Position numbers and translations under genes: made by a program. Shown here piece by piece: positions 35,677-49,073 of a stretch of 64,000 bases of DNA. Under the pieces are notes generated by a model, which saw only the letters and a list, made by a program, of their open reading frames with translations, was not told the DNA's origin and made no database searches. The DNA lies in the NCBI GenBank assembly GCA_037954665.1, contig JBBMOL010000016.1:6758001-6822000 (forward strand). The letters are read 5' to 3'. Origin of the DNA: Laguncularia racemosa (lineage: Eukaryota > Streptophyta > Magnoliopsida > Myrtales > Combretaceae). Positions within the stretch are counted from its first letter, which is position 1; each line of letters opens with the position of its first letter.

Positions 35677-38600
35677 TATTCAGGGTTTCCTGCATAGCAT
35701 TATCAAAAATCTATACTATAACAACTGAAGTAAATTTGAAGCTCCATGACTCTTGGAACATAGCCTTTGGCAGCAAACTCACTTAGGTAATAAAGCTGAA
35801 TTACGTTATTTGGTACTTAATCACATATGAAAATACAGGAAAACTCACAGTTAACAGTCTTAAGGCAGTACACTAGAACTTTTGCAAAACATCTGATGAC
35901 GCAGAAGACTGCTTTGTGATTCACCTGGGTTTAAAAACAAATAGTATAAACAACATGCAAGAGCTTTGGATTCGAAAGAAAAACAAAGTCCACAAAAATG
36001 CATAAAAATATTGCTAAATTAGTCATCTCTTAATTTTGAAATTTGGGGTGATCATGAAAAGGGATTTGAATTTTCAAATAAACTCTCTTCATTGACTTAA
36101 AAGTACTATAATCTAAAACTGTGGAGGTCAAAATAAATGAATTTATTGTGCTAGATTATTTTTAAAGAAACTCCTTCATGAAATTTTCTAAAACAATTGA
36201 TCATGAAAAGGCAAAAATACCTCAGAAGTAGCTTATAAAATTTTCAGATGTCTCAAAGTATAGCTATTGATTTTTTTTTTTTTTAGTTTTACCAAATCGT
36301 ATCTTCCTTTCAAAATTAGCCCTTATAGCTTGCCCCCCCTCCAAATAAAACCATGTGCCCACCATGAAATATGCCCATCCTTTATGCATCTAACCCAAGG
36401 AGTCCAATAATTTAGTGTGGTGCCAACCAGTTTAGTGGTCTATAGGCTATAAATCCCCACACCACCCAGATTGTGCATATTCATGTGATTGCAACATAGT
36501 GGTATGGTAGTTCTATCAGAGATTAAAAAAATTTCAACAGAACTAAGTAATGTAAAAATTCCTATGGCTTATTAACAGCTTAATGATTTCACTTTTACAT
36601 TCTTCTAAACAGCAAACCACCATTTAATGTTTCAATGACATAGACAGAGTTTACAAGAAGGATTTACAAAGTTTGAGGAAGATGGACATGCAACTTTACC
36701 ATAGGAGAAATAAAGAACTGGTGCTGGTGCATATATTTCCTATCATTAAATACATAGTGGGAGCTGCACAGCATCTATCTGCTCAGTAATGGGATACTTG
36801 CAATAGGATGGCCTGCATTTATGCTATTTTTCACTCCATAACCAAGGGACTAAAAATGAGTAGAAAATAACATTCACCCATCTCTGTTAGAATAGCCTTT
36901 AGAGATGCTCACTTGGTGTGCAGTCACTACCACATTTCATCTACTATGGCATGCCACATCATCTATTCTTTTATTTTTCATTACAATAGTTGACATTGCA
37001 TGCCATCTGGATGACATGTGACAGTGTTTGGACTTTACTCCAGCAACTTCAACGGCTCTTCTAACAGAAATGGATGGATGACTTTTTCAAAGTCATTTTG
37101 GAAAGCCTAGGTCCTCAAATAAAGATCACAAAACAGAGATCCGAAATGGAAAATATAGTGAAAATCTAGGTCTTATAGTGCATTTTCTCTGTTCTATAAT
37201 TGTAAAATATGCATTATAAGTTAGAGACTGTAGCAAGACTGGCTTTCCAAGAAGTTGAATCAGATCCCATTGCTGTAATGTGAAAGAAAAGGAGCCAGAA
37301 AAGGGACACTCTGGGGAATCTATTGATGCATCTTTGTCCATCTCTCTCTCTCTCTCTCTCTCCCTCTTGTCCTTATCAGAGTATGAGGCTCTGATGGCAC
37401 GAAGGAATGAGCAATTGAATATTGATTGATTTTGTACAAAGATAAGGCAAGTACATTTAAAAACAAAAAATATTCTAATACTACCCACCAACAAGTTGTT
37501 TAGCATACATACCAAGCTCAATGCTCAATAACCCCTATATTTAACAACACACAGATATTATAGAATTCTCAACAAAATATATAGCACCACCATTATATGC
37601 TAGTCCGGTCAGAATGGTTCAATGTTACTGTAGGTTGTGTTAATTATGCAATTAAGAAAAAATCTAAGGAGGATGAATTCTTTGATAGGTATAAATGAGA
37701 TGCCACAAGTAAATTTTAACATTTTTTAACACAAATTATCAAGTATAGTACAGGGCTAGAATTCCAAGTTCAGTGACCCCACTAAAAGTATGGTTAAGGT
37801 AAACAACGCTGCTGAAACAATTCCTCTATTTCACCACCATTACATGCTAGTCAAGTCACAATGGTCCTATGTTACTGTAGGTTGCGTTAATTTTGCCATT
37901 AAGAGAAAGTTCTGAGGAGGATGAATTCTTTGAAAGATATAAATGGGATGCTGCAAGTAAATTTTATCATTTTGTAGGACATCAAGTATAGTACAGGGAT
38001 AGACTTCCAAGTTCAGTGACCCACCAAACATATGTTAAGGTAAATGATGCTGCTGAAACAAAACAACAAGACTGATTGAATGATCCAATTCCCCTTTCCT
38101 GCTTTACTAGGGTAGACAGCAAAAGAATGAAGATTCTAATCAATTGCTTCTGAGAAAACCTCAACAAGTGGTACAAGAGAAGGGGAATGCTTGTAAATTC
38201 TACATCTCTAATTCATCTCAACAAATTTTTCTCCGAACTTCCAAAATCAGACCGAGAATATCAAGCAGGTGCATAAGCATTCAAAAGGATCCAGTACTAG
38301 AGTAACTTAGCGCACTGTAAAATGTTCCGAATGAGGAAAATTTGAAAAAAATTTGTGCACTTCCATAATATAGCAAAGCAGTGCAATGTTTGGTCAAACG
38401 CCTTATTCTCATTTCCCTCTATATGAACCTAATTTCCATATCCAAACAACAACATAACTCCATCTCTTCAAGAATCAAATCCGGATCTTATTACTCTTGT
38501 TCTTGTAAGATAAAACAAACGTTGACATTATCAACGCTAACACTATCAACAACTAGGTCCCGCCACAAGAACTCAATAACCAAACGGCACAATACCAACA

Positions 38601-39300
38601 TCTACAAAACCAAATCGTATATGGGGGATCTTAAGCCAATAGTCCAACTCCATATGCCTTTGCTTGATAGAGCAAAACCTTATTCTTTGTTCCATTTTAA
38701 CAAATCGGAACAAACAATTAAAACCGATACAATACGTCAAACCCAGGTACTGCCGAGCATATGGTGGATATGGTTTATACACAATTCAACATCTTATGAA
38801 ATGATCCAAAAGCAAACCAAAAAAAAAATCAAAAGCCTAATCAAATAAGCTCAAATCAATCCAACAAAACAAATCCCACCGTGAAAAACACAAAAACATA
38901 ACACCTTTACACTCGATTTGCATGAATCAATCAAAACTCGATCTGGGAATTACCAAAAACCTCAACGCAAACACCTTTAACACTGATCGAATTAACCCGA
39001 ATTAAACAAGGAAATAAAAGAAGATCCAAATAATCCATAACATGAAACATAATACAGGGAAGGAAAAAAACGTAAATAAACAATATGGGATCATACCACA
39101 AGAGAAACAGAGCCCAAGATCTATACAACCGATAAATTTTGAATTGCTTCAAGAACATCCTCCTTTAGGACTTGTTTGGAAAGAGAAGCAAAGGAGAGAT
39201 TTTCCTTTTTTTTTAATATATTATTTTAGATGGAATATGATACGGGAGATCGGGCAGATTGCTCTTGAAGTTGGCGATGAAACCGGGAGTTCCGGTGAGT
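35677..39300. other. Upstream region of ATI, possibly a long 5' UTR intron
   Basis: No coding gene is supported. Directly before the ATI ATG, the minus strand reads TATGCAG then GAAACCCTGAATA, which looks like a 3' splice site 13 nt before the start. Near 39096 the minus strand has TTCTCTTGTG followed by GTATGA, a plausible donor, so a first non-coding exon at about 39100-39300 is possible. This is inference. The stretch also holds a 247-bp tandem duplication (37585-38061) and a (TC)10 run at 37341-37361. Confidence 0.35.
37585..38061. repeat. Tandem duplication, period 247 bp, two copies
   Basis: Copy 1 is 37585-37831 and copy 2 is 37832-38061. Both start CACCACCATTA and share GTTACTGTAGGTTG, GAGGATGAATTCTTTGA, CAAGTATAGTACAGGG and TTCCAAGTTCAGTGACCC, ending GCTGCTGAAACAA. 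Copies differ by roughly one base in eight by eye. Confidence 0.8.
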
Positions 39301-42300
39301 AACAGTGATGTCGATGTCATCGTCAGTGTTTTTTACTTTAACTTAAAAAAAAAAAAAAAAGTAGGGTGGGGGAGGGGTAAAATCTACTTTGAACCGCCCA
39401 TGAAATTGAGATCGGTGTAAATTTGTTGTTGGATGGTAATGGTAAAGTAATTCTTAAAAAGGAATTTTAGATAAAGTAAATTTAAAAATATTGGATAAAA
39501 TCTTAGGCAATGATTGCAATTTCGATAAAAAGAGAAATTATATATTCGATATATAATTTCTTTTATTGATCAATAAGCTCCTCACGCTATAAAATGGATT
39601 TGAATTCCTGGAGCTATAAGGTCAAGAGTTAGAATTACTCAAGTTCCAAGCCAAATGAAAACTACATATGAAAAAACTTTTACACTTGAATCCCTATCTC
39701 CGAGCTATATGAAAGGTTCTCCAAATGGAACCCTCACTCTTAGTTACCACTATGATACCATTACTCCACTCCTTTTACTCTATGGAACTTGTCAAGCTCG
39801 ACAACAACAAGAGAAAGGCCAGTTGTAGAACAAAAACTATATTTTGCTTGTCTTACAAAAGAGCAACAAGAGATGATCAATGGGGTAGTAGAATGGACAA
39901 GGGAAGATGCTTAGCATGGAAAGAGTAAGAAAGTGAAAAAGTTGCATGTTGGATATGTGATTTGGAAATTGCAATCCCAACATGCAATTTTGTCATGGTA
40001 TTCTCGGATTTACTTTTGTTGAATCATTTTTAAAAAATTAATTTATCATCCCAAGACAAGCTCACACATATCTCCTATAAAGTTAGTCAATTTTTTCTTT
40101 ATATAATAGCAATTATTTGAAGAAAATCAGTACATATATTTACATAACAAGCCATTCAAAATAATTGCTCTCTAATTATAACTACTCTTGCTTTTTAGAT
40201 TTATTTAATTAATATGTTATTTGAAATGATGTAAGACTATAAACATTAGTTTTATATTCAAAATAACTATTCTCTAATTATAACCACTCTTGTTTTTAAA
40301 ATTTATTTAATTAATATGTTATCTACAATGATGTAAGACTATAAACATTAGTTTTACATTTTAATGATTATAGATAAAGGTCTTCCATTTTATAAGGTTT
40401 ATGGATGTCTATACATCATTATAGTGGAAAACATTAGTATGTGTTGAACCTTTATAAAATTTATTTTATTTTAATTTTATTAAATAAACATGCGAGATAA
40501 AAGAAAATAAAAAAAAAAGGTGGTTATTATGATTTTTTTTTAAGATAACTAACTTTTAAAACATCATGAATATATGTTTCTCTTAATATGATAATATTAT
40601 AACATCTCCTGTCATATTATTTATATTTTTTCTAGCATATATTTATATTGTCAATATATAATGTCATTGATCTATAATACTAAAGTGTTTAATCATTTAA
40701 TCATTTGCTGTTTTTTTTAGCAATTGTCGTGCGAGTGTAGCACCTGCTGTTATTTTTATGAATTTAATTTATTAAATTTATTATAATCAAGTAATATAAA
40801 CATTCGTCGTATGATGAAATAAAGTATGCACCGTAAATAAATAAACCTGATTTAGGATGGAGTTTTAAATTATTTACCGACGATAAGGGAATGCAACCGG
40901 CTGTAGGTGGTACATTTTGCTTTTGTGGGTGGAAGTGTGAAGTACGGGATGGCATGTCATGTCGCGTACAGGAAGTACGCATGTCATGTGTATTGGGTTG
41001 CGTGCCCAGAGAGACTGAGGATACGAGGCCTTTTATTTCCGGCATCCAACATCTTTCAATTTTAACTCTTCTTTTTTCCTTTGTTTTTGTTTTTTTAATC
41101 TTTTTCACTGAAAGATGGGGGGAAAAGAGATTATGTCCATCGTGAAGGAGGCACTTCGTATCTCGGAGTGTGGGATAATTCAGTCTAAATGTTAAGGTAT
41201 GAGTTTAAGCTAAAAGAAAAAAATAATAATAAATAATAGAGAGGAAACAAAATTAAAAAAAAAAAACTTATTTAGATGAAAAAAGAAATAATTATGGATA
41301 GAAAGTTGTTTAATTTTTTTTAATTTGATAAAATATTTTAAAAAATCTTTAAAATTTCAAAATACTAGATATCAAATTATTCCTTATACTCCCCTCCAAT
41401 ATTTTCTTCATAGATTTTTGTAAGGCTCACGAGAAAATTTCTCTAAATAATTCCTTTTCTCCATTTTCCCTTCCTTTCCAAAAAATGGAAAATGTATTTT
41501 TTTTCCTTCATAATCTCTTTTCTCCCCCTTCCTTTCTTCCGATCAATATAGTATAAAATTATATTTTATTTGAGTTAAAAGTTTTAAGTTCTAGTTCGCC
41601 TCAAAGTGGCATTCGGCAAGTTAAACTCAAATTAATTAAACTTGTCTTATTAAAAAAAGAAAGCATATGTTTTTCCTTTGATTAAAATTATATGGATGTG
41701 AATGTAAAGATTTGGTTAATGCCATCACATGTATGCAATATAATTCCCATGCTTCACATAATTTTAGATAAGTAAAATGAAAATAACATGTGAAGGGATG
41801 ACCTGGAAAAAAAGTGACATAAGAAGGAATAAATAGTATTGGTAGCTTGAATACACAAACTACTGGTAAAGAAGTTTAAAAGATTAACGTTGCTTTTCTT
41901 AAATAAAATAGTGTATTTCTTTTTTAGTGAATTTGCATAATGTCATTGATTCAAATAATTAATCCCACTACAACTCAATTGATATTAGGCCTTGTCCATT
42001 AATTGCATTATGTGTTTATTCAATTTACATCTTTTAATCATTTGCTTTCCTACTTATTCAATAAGTATGAATATGAAATTGAAATTCTAAGAAGTTATGT
42101 TTAGTATATCTAATAAATCAAATAAATTTATTATGACACGTTTTATATGAATATAGGTGGCATTGAATCAGATTTTACTAATCTTTTAACTAAACAGATT
42201 ATGATTTCCCTTTATGAAATTAATCTATATGGTTCAACTTATTTGAATTTGTTTAATAATCTATCGTTGTCTAATTTTTAAAAAGTAAAGATAAAATGAA

Positions 42301-43468
42301 ATTTTTATTGTTTAATTGGCTTGATATGCACTTTAAATTATGTGGATGAGAGATAAAGAAACATGTAAAATACAATAAAAAGAATAATGTGGAGAAGAAA
42401 AGAGAAGAGGGAAAAGGAGTTCGAATAATTAGTGAAGTAACAATTTTCCTATAAGAGGTGAAGAGTTATTTTAAGGATTGGAATCTTAATAATAAGGTTA
42501 GAAGAAAAATGAGCTTTCATGGATTTTAAGGGATAAGATTATTGGTGAATTTTGATATGTACATTTTCTTTGCTACCATACAATAGATTATGATTCTTAA
42601 AATTAGCTTCCTTTGCTAGAAAATCACACAAGATCCACAAGTTATTATATATATATATATATATTATATATAAAGGGAGCGCAACAACCGTTGTATTCCA
42701 CTTACCAATAAAGTTTCTTATTTGATTTGTTCTATAAAGACTATAAAATCATAAAACACATGGAATATTGTTTAACATCAATGCTTTCATGCTTTATCAT
42801 GTGTAAATAGCATGTTACGCAATGAATTATTTGTAGATGAATCTTTATAAGTAATTTTAATTTTCAACCTCTAGAGTTCATTAAAAAAAGAAAGAAAGAA
42901 AAAATAAGGAAAGTATTAGCAGTATGGCACTCTATGATTGAGTTCCCTTTCACCAAAAGCACAAATCATTATAAGTGTTTATAGAACCCTCAAGTGTAGG
43001 AAGTTGATGATTTTTTATTTTTAGATTGCTTAAATGTTACCAATTGAGATAAAATTCTTCCTTCTTTATACAATCACATTTGATGATTGTTTGCTAGACC
43101 TTAAATTTCGAATTTGAAATAGCATAAATGATGTAATTTCCTAAAATAAAATCTCATGTTCAAATCCTCTTAATTTCTCTTTTCATCAATTTCAAATCGA
43201 AATTGCTTAGATTTTTTTACTACCTTGCTGCACTATTGTTACCTCATCTTATTCATTATAATCCCAACCATTGATTACATGTAGCGACATCAAAATAGAA
43301 AAAAAAAATGATGGAGATTGATGAGACGATCCATTTTCACTTACTTTTACTTAAGTCCATTATATTAAAAAGCGTTTCATATGTTACAAGTATTTATAAA
43401 AAAACTTGTGCATAGTAGGTTACCTATTGTATGCAAGAGAAAGTTTCTAAAAATCGATACTACAAAGA
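39301..43468. other. 4.2-kb gene-free AT-rich stretch
   Basis: Nothing coding is recognised. Contents: a diverged dispersed repeat (39560-40075, related to 24000-24440), a 102-bp tandem duplication (40155-40358), a moderately GC-rich 250-bp patch at 40880-41060 and an (AT)n tract at 42645-42668. Confidence 0.5.
40155..40358. repeat. Tandem duplication, period 102 bp, two copies
   Basis: Both copies begin TTCAAAATAA and share CTCTAATTATAAC, ACTCTTG, TTTATTTAATTAATATGTTA and ATGATGTAAGACTATAAACA. Copy 1 is 40155-40256 and copy 2 is 40257-40358; they are nearly identical. Confidence 0.85.
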
Positions 43469-43691
43469 GTAACATCCCAGTCTTAACATTAATTACGTGA
43501 TATTAATGTGATAATCCATGTGGTTGGAATTTTATATAGAACATATAAGAGAATTAATGTTGGTTTATAAAAACCATAGTAATAGTGATGCCCAATCAAC
43601 ATCAATTAAAAACTTTTAAATAGAGTGGTTGAAACAATCTATTAATCACATATTGGCTGGCTATTAACTATTTTTGGGCTACAACATTACA
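43469..43691 (+). repeat. Solo-LTR-like segment, possibly a gypsy LTR
   Basis: Starts GTAACATCCCAG, like the TGTAACATCCC start of many plant LTRs, and ends ACAACATTACA. This is followed by AATGATATTATAATT, which resembles a mutated initiator-Met tRNA primer site. No second copy was found in the window, so this rests on end motifs alone. Confidence 0.35.
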
Positions 43692-44929
43692 AATGATATT
43701 ATAATTAACTCCAACAATGGGTGAGTGATTTGAGGAGATCAATAAGATGCAACTTCTAGCAAGCTTATAGAACAACCTATAGGTAGAAGGTGATAGGAAT
43801 GAACTAAATTGTACACTAAAAGAGAGGAAGAACTAGGCCTAATTATAAAATCGCGACGAGGACTTAGTGCATTTAAGGAAGAACGATTATGATACTCAAT
43901 ATGAATAAAGTCCTATATGAATCATGAGAGAAAATTAGTATTACTTTATAAATTTGCTCCTTGTAACTTTGGTCTTACTTACGATAGTATTTTTAGGTGA
44001 AAATCCAAAATATGAAAAAAAAAAAAAAAGAAGGGGAATTTTTGGGAAAATAACTTTTTAAATGATAATCATGTTTTTAAGGTGAAAAATCGTTTTTAGG
44101 GTTAGAGTAAAATTTTAAGGCTAGAAATGTTTCTTAGAGTCAAAATGTGCATGTGCAATTGAGTAGATTTTGTGTTTTCAATGAAAGTCACTTCTTTTTC
44201 TTAAAAAGATAGTTTTTAAAGTCTAATTCAACTCACTCATTCTTAAAAAACATAAAACAATCAAATTAGACAATTTTTGTTTATTTAAATGGCGTTGTCA
44301 ATTAGCCTTGATTTGATAATTATAAGCAAAAATTAATTTAAATATAAATGTGAACTAAGAAAGAACTAAGACTCAAAATCATGTTAAATTGATTTTATAA
44401 GCATGACTCTTATCCCTACATAGGTGATGTATTCGATATTATGAAAGACCAATGCGAGTGATGTAATTAGTTTCCCCTTAACCATATTAAAACTTTTTTG
44501 AGCCACCTTTTACTCTACATGAGTTCAACAGCTTTCTTAGTCAACTTTGACAATGGAGTTGTAATGGTGTGCTAAAACCCTTCAAAGTCTCCTGTAAAAA
44601 GAAGTCAACAAATGGAAGCTCTTAACATCTACAACAGATTTAAGCATAAGTCACTTTATTAATTCCATCCTTTCTCACTCTATCTCCATAAATCTCAAAC
44701 CCTAAGAATATTACCTCACCTTAACAAGATGCACACAACCTTAAATTACCATACAACTCTCAAATTGCCATTCAACTTTTCTTTTCCCAACAACTACAAA
44801 AAAAAAAAAGAAGAAGAAGAAGAAGAAAAGAAGAAGAAGAAAATGATGTATACGACCATCTAAATCTCCATAGTATATCATATATGTCATAAAAATAAAC
44901 AATGACAAATTTACATAAAAACTCTCACA

Positions 44930-46620
44930 GGATGTGGTTTATAAGTCATATGAATATGCTGGGTGCATTGGATAGATCAAATTGTATGGCTATCCACTCA
45001 TAGAGGTTTTGCTTGGTCTTAAAAGTGGTATTCCACTCATTACTTGCCTTCATTCTAATTTAGCAGTACTCTCTCTTTAGGATCATTTTATAAAATACTT
45101 AGGTTTGATACAATTCATCTAACTTATCATCAAGATGCTGGATTGGATACTAGTATTTAATAGCAATTTAGTTAATAACTTTATTATTGGTGCACATATG
45201 CCAACTCTCATCGTTTTTTAAGTACAAAAAAAGAGGGAATCAAACATAGGTTTGAGTTTTATGCACATGACCACACTCCACCAACCTATTAATTCATCTC
45301 TTGAACTTATTGGCCTCATTGGAGACTCATCCTATAAGCAAGATGATTCAAAAGAGAAGCATCAAGTATCAAATCAATCTGGTGCTCAACACTCTTTAAA
45401 GGAAGCAAACCCCTCAATAAATCTTTAGGAAACACCAATCAAAACTTCTCTATTAACAACTTCAACTCCTTTGGCTAAAGATCATTACTTGCCATGTATA
45501 GTGAATGTCTTGCTTGTAACATCAACATAGGCTCCTTGTTATCGTCTCATCCAATTTATCTTGACTCATCAATGATGAAATTTTTAACTACTTTGCCATG
45601 ATGATCGTATTTACTCTCACCTCTTATGGCTCAAAGGTTGCATTATTGCCTTCCTACTATCTTTTTAGCATATATAATTATCACAACACCCATCATTTAA
45701 CACTAACAGATCAAACGACCATGGTCCATACAATAAAATATGATAAGCATTCATGTATGCCATATCACATAAGACCTTATTTTTCATATCTATCTCAAAT
45801 AGTAATTAAGACCTATACTTGTTTAATGACATGGACTGACTCTTTTCTCATTCAATTAATGCAATTGGAAATAATGTGGATGTGCACTAATTAGTAGACC
45901 AAGCCCCTCCACTGCGTATGTAACATTTATGTTAGTATAATTACCTCCATTCATTATAATGCCGCACACATTATCATTTACTCTAAACCTATATGAAATA
46001 GGTTTTCCTTTTGTTTCTCCTCTACGGATGCATTAATACCTTGCCCATCACTTTATCTTTGTTTTTCTTTATGTCCTCAACGCCGACCTCAAACATTTCC
46101 ATTGCCTCCTCAATATTTTCATTTATTTACCTTTTTATCGCCTTCTTTATTCACTAATTCCAACCTTAGCATGTCTCCCTTCACTACCATCTTACAATGA
46201 CTAGGACATGAAGAAGTGATATGTTTATAACCTAGGCATGTAAAGTACTTGATCTACTTGGCCTTGTTATTGCCATTCGTTACTTAACTGCCTACGCATT
46301 AGGTATGATAGGGATCTTGCCCCAGTCTTCTTTCCTTTGCTTGAATCTCCATATATCTCCTCTATCTTTCACCTCTAGCATCATCATTACATTCCTTCAC
46401 TCATCTCCTCCCATCAATAGACTTAAACTAGCAAGTTTAAGAATATTAGCCTATATCCTAAATGGATTCCTTCTTCTTTTTTATTTTACTTTGAGTGCCA
46501 ATCGAATTATGTCATTGAGGGAATCATATAGTTGCAACTCTACTACACTAATGATTTCAAATTTCAACCCAATAATGAAATGCATTGTAGTTTGCTCCTA
46601 AGGCTTATCCAACTTATAAC
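44930..46620 (-). mobile_element. Ty3/gypsy remnant on the minus strand (gag, protease, 5' part of RT)
   Basis: Reading the minus strand in several frames, in gypsy order: gag VELQLYDSLNDIIRLALKV near 46540; a zinc knuckle KYFTCLGYKHITSSCP near 46230 with its first Cys changed to Tyr; a protease-like MNGGNYTNIN near 45940, where DSG is expected; a protease-RT spacer near 45730; and RT fragments HQIDLILDASLLNHLAYRMS near 45370, WHMCTNNKVINK near 45200 and LYEWIAIQFDLSNAPS near 44970. Many stops and frameshifts. No LTRs are assigned, and RNase H and integrase were not found. Confidence 0.75.
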
Positions 46621-48662
46621 AAATCATTAATATTTCAAAGCCTTTCAAATAACCCTCTACACACTTGCTTCCTTGCCTTGATAATTAGACCCCTAAACAA
46701 ATCTCTTATATAATAGTTTTGCACCATCTAACAACTTTATCTGCATCATCTTTCATTTGTTAGGATTTTGCATTTTTCTATCACAAAAACTGCATGGCTA
46801 ATGAATTGAAGAGTTGCCAATCACACTTTAGTTTGCTCATCATACTCATAATACTAAATAACTTTTCTACTTTATACTCCTAATCAAAGTAATTATCTAA
46901 TGGACTTCTACCACTAGATAATTGAATCATCATCTCAATAGTCTAAACGCATCTTAATTATCTATCTCACTCCCCAACTTGCTCATCATTGAAATTATCA
47001 TCTTCATCCTCCACTAACTCATCAACTTCTCCTTTGTACTTGGATTTCATCACAACTATAAGCCTTTACTCTAGGAGCTTTCATAAAGTTGATATGTAAT
47101 GTATTTAAACCAAAAGGGTCAAAATTGACATAAAAAATTTAGTTGGTTTTATGATTTTACTTATGAAAAGAACTAATATCATATTTGGTATGTTAGAATA
47201 AATTTGAAATAAAATTACGATTTTGGATTTTATTTCCTTTCTCATATTTGAAATCATCTTTAGAAGTTTGAATTGCGATTCATTGAAACAAATGATTATC
47301 GACTAAGAATATTTTTTTTATTAAATATCATTATATATCTTTTGATTTCATTCCATTCTATTGTTAATTTTATTATATTCTATTTCAAATCATCCCTATT
47401 TACAAAACATAATATAAACCCTATGGTTTCTTAAAGAAAAAAATAAAATGAAAAGAAAAACATGAACCAAAATTAGCTGTCGTATAGGCCGATTGCTGTT
47501 TCGCCTAGGATGAACCTGACATATATCAATAATATATAATTACATTTATCTAGCCTTTCACAATAATATATATAAGTTTATATAACATCCAAGCCAACTA
47601 CACAGGACACACACACATATATATTATGTAACGTATAATTATCTATGGATGCAAACATGTAAAATGTAAAGGTCAAAGAAGCGAATTTTCTATAAAATTT
47701 TTGTTTAAACTACCGAATGATTTCAATTAAAAAAAAATCCAGTTTTGTTTGTTTTTGCAAATTGTTGTTGGGAAAAAGATTTTGATTTATTTTAAAATGT
47801 TATCAAATCTACACCAAATTTAAAATTTTGGACCACTACATTTGAGGCCTCAATAATTAAGCAAGATAAATTGAAATGACAAAAAATTATCCTTTAGATT
47901 TGATAAGTTAAACCTAGATTATCTTATTATAAAATAATATTTTAGACTGACAAAGACCGTACAATTAAAGTTATTTTTATATTTTTCGGATATGCTACTT
48001 ATTGTAAAACAAGAGAGAGTTTTCCTTTAAAGTTCGACAAATCGGGTAAATAGCAGATTTGACTTACCAGCCAAGGAATCGATACGAACTGTGCTCTCCC
48101 TCGGGTGTTTTTGTAAACCTAATAAATAATAAAAAAAAAAGAATATAAAGAGCTTATTCTTCAAAAGCACATCTTATTTTATTAAAGTACGGATTCATTT
48201 TTAGTTGTTTATCCCAAAAAAAGAAAAAAAAAAAAACAGAGTTATTTTTTAGCCTATCCACAGTTAGACGAAATATTTGTCCGCCGGAGCCTCGCCGGTC
48301 AGTGGGGGCCACCCCGGCAAGCATCCACGTGGCTGCACATGATTCGCCAAGCTTCAAAATATCCACCCTCTCTCATTGAAAGCAAGAATAGGTCATCTCG
48401 TAATTAAGGTCAACTCCAAGGGTATTTCTTCTAACCCCCACCATCATAAAAAGCAACCAATAAATGCCCCAAATTACCCTTTTAATTTTTTTTCCCAATG
48501 TGAAATTACCGATTTGTCCAAAATTACCCAAAACAGATCTCGGTCTAGGGTTCGGGCAAGTAAAAAGAAAAAAGAAGTAATAATAAACACGAATTGCGTG
48601 ACGCCTAACCCAAACCTAACCCCACACACTCACTCACTGAGTACGTGACCGAGTTGATTTGA

Positions 48663-48695
<33 letters not shown>

Positions 48696-49073
48696 ATTAT
48701 TTTCATTTTCTATCTGGAGGATTACAGTAAAGGGAAAATTTTGAATTTTCTTATTTTTATTTTCATTTCACAGTGCCCCGAAAATATCGCTTTTTTGTTT
48801 GTAGTGAAACAGAGGAGAGAGAGAGAGAGGGAGAATGAGATGGAGGAGAGAGAAACTGCGGAAGAGGGCCATGTAGAGTGAGAGAAGGAAGCTGGTGAGT
48901 GTTTGAATATTGAGATCGGTCCAAAATTTGAATTTTTTTTTTCAGTGAATAAAAATTGATCTTTTTTTTTGGGGGGGGAGGAGTTTTTGATTTTTGGGTT
49001 TTAGGGTTTTGGTCGAAGGGAAAAAAGGAGGAGGTTTTAGGGTTTGAGAATTGAGGGATTGGATTAGTTTTGT
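46621..49073. other. Intergenic and BRM promoter region
   Basis: The left part is AT-rich without recognisable content. A GC-rich patch with repeated GCCGG motifs lies at about 48275-48350. (TC)n runs at 48669-48695; pyrimidine-rich initiators and leaders of this kind are common in plant housekeeping genes. 48700-49073 is likely the BRM 5' UTR. Confidence 0.5.
48669..48695 (+). repeat. (TC)n microsatellite in the BRM upstream region
   Basis: Thirteen and a half TC units about 380 bp before the BRM ATG. It may lie at or near the transcription start or in the 5' UTR. Confidence 0.8.
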
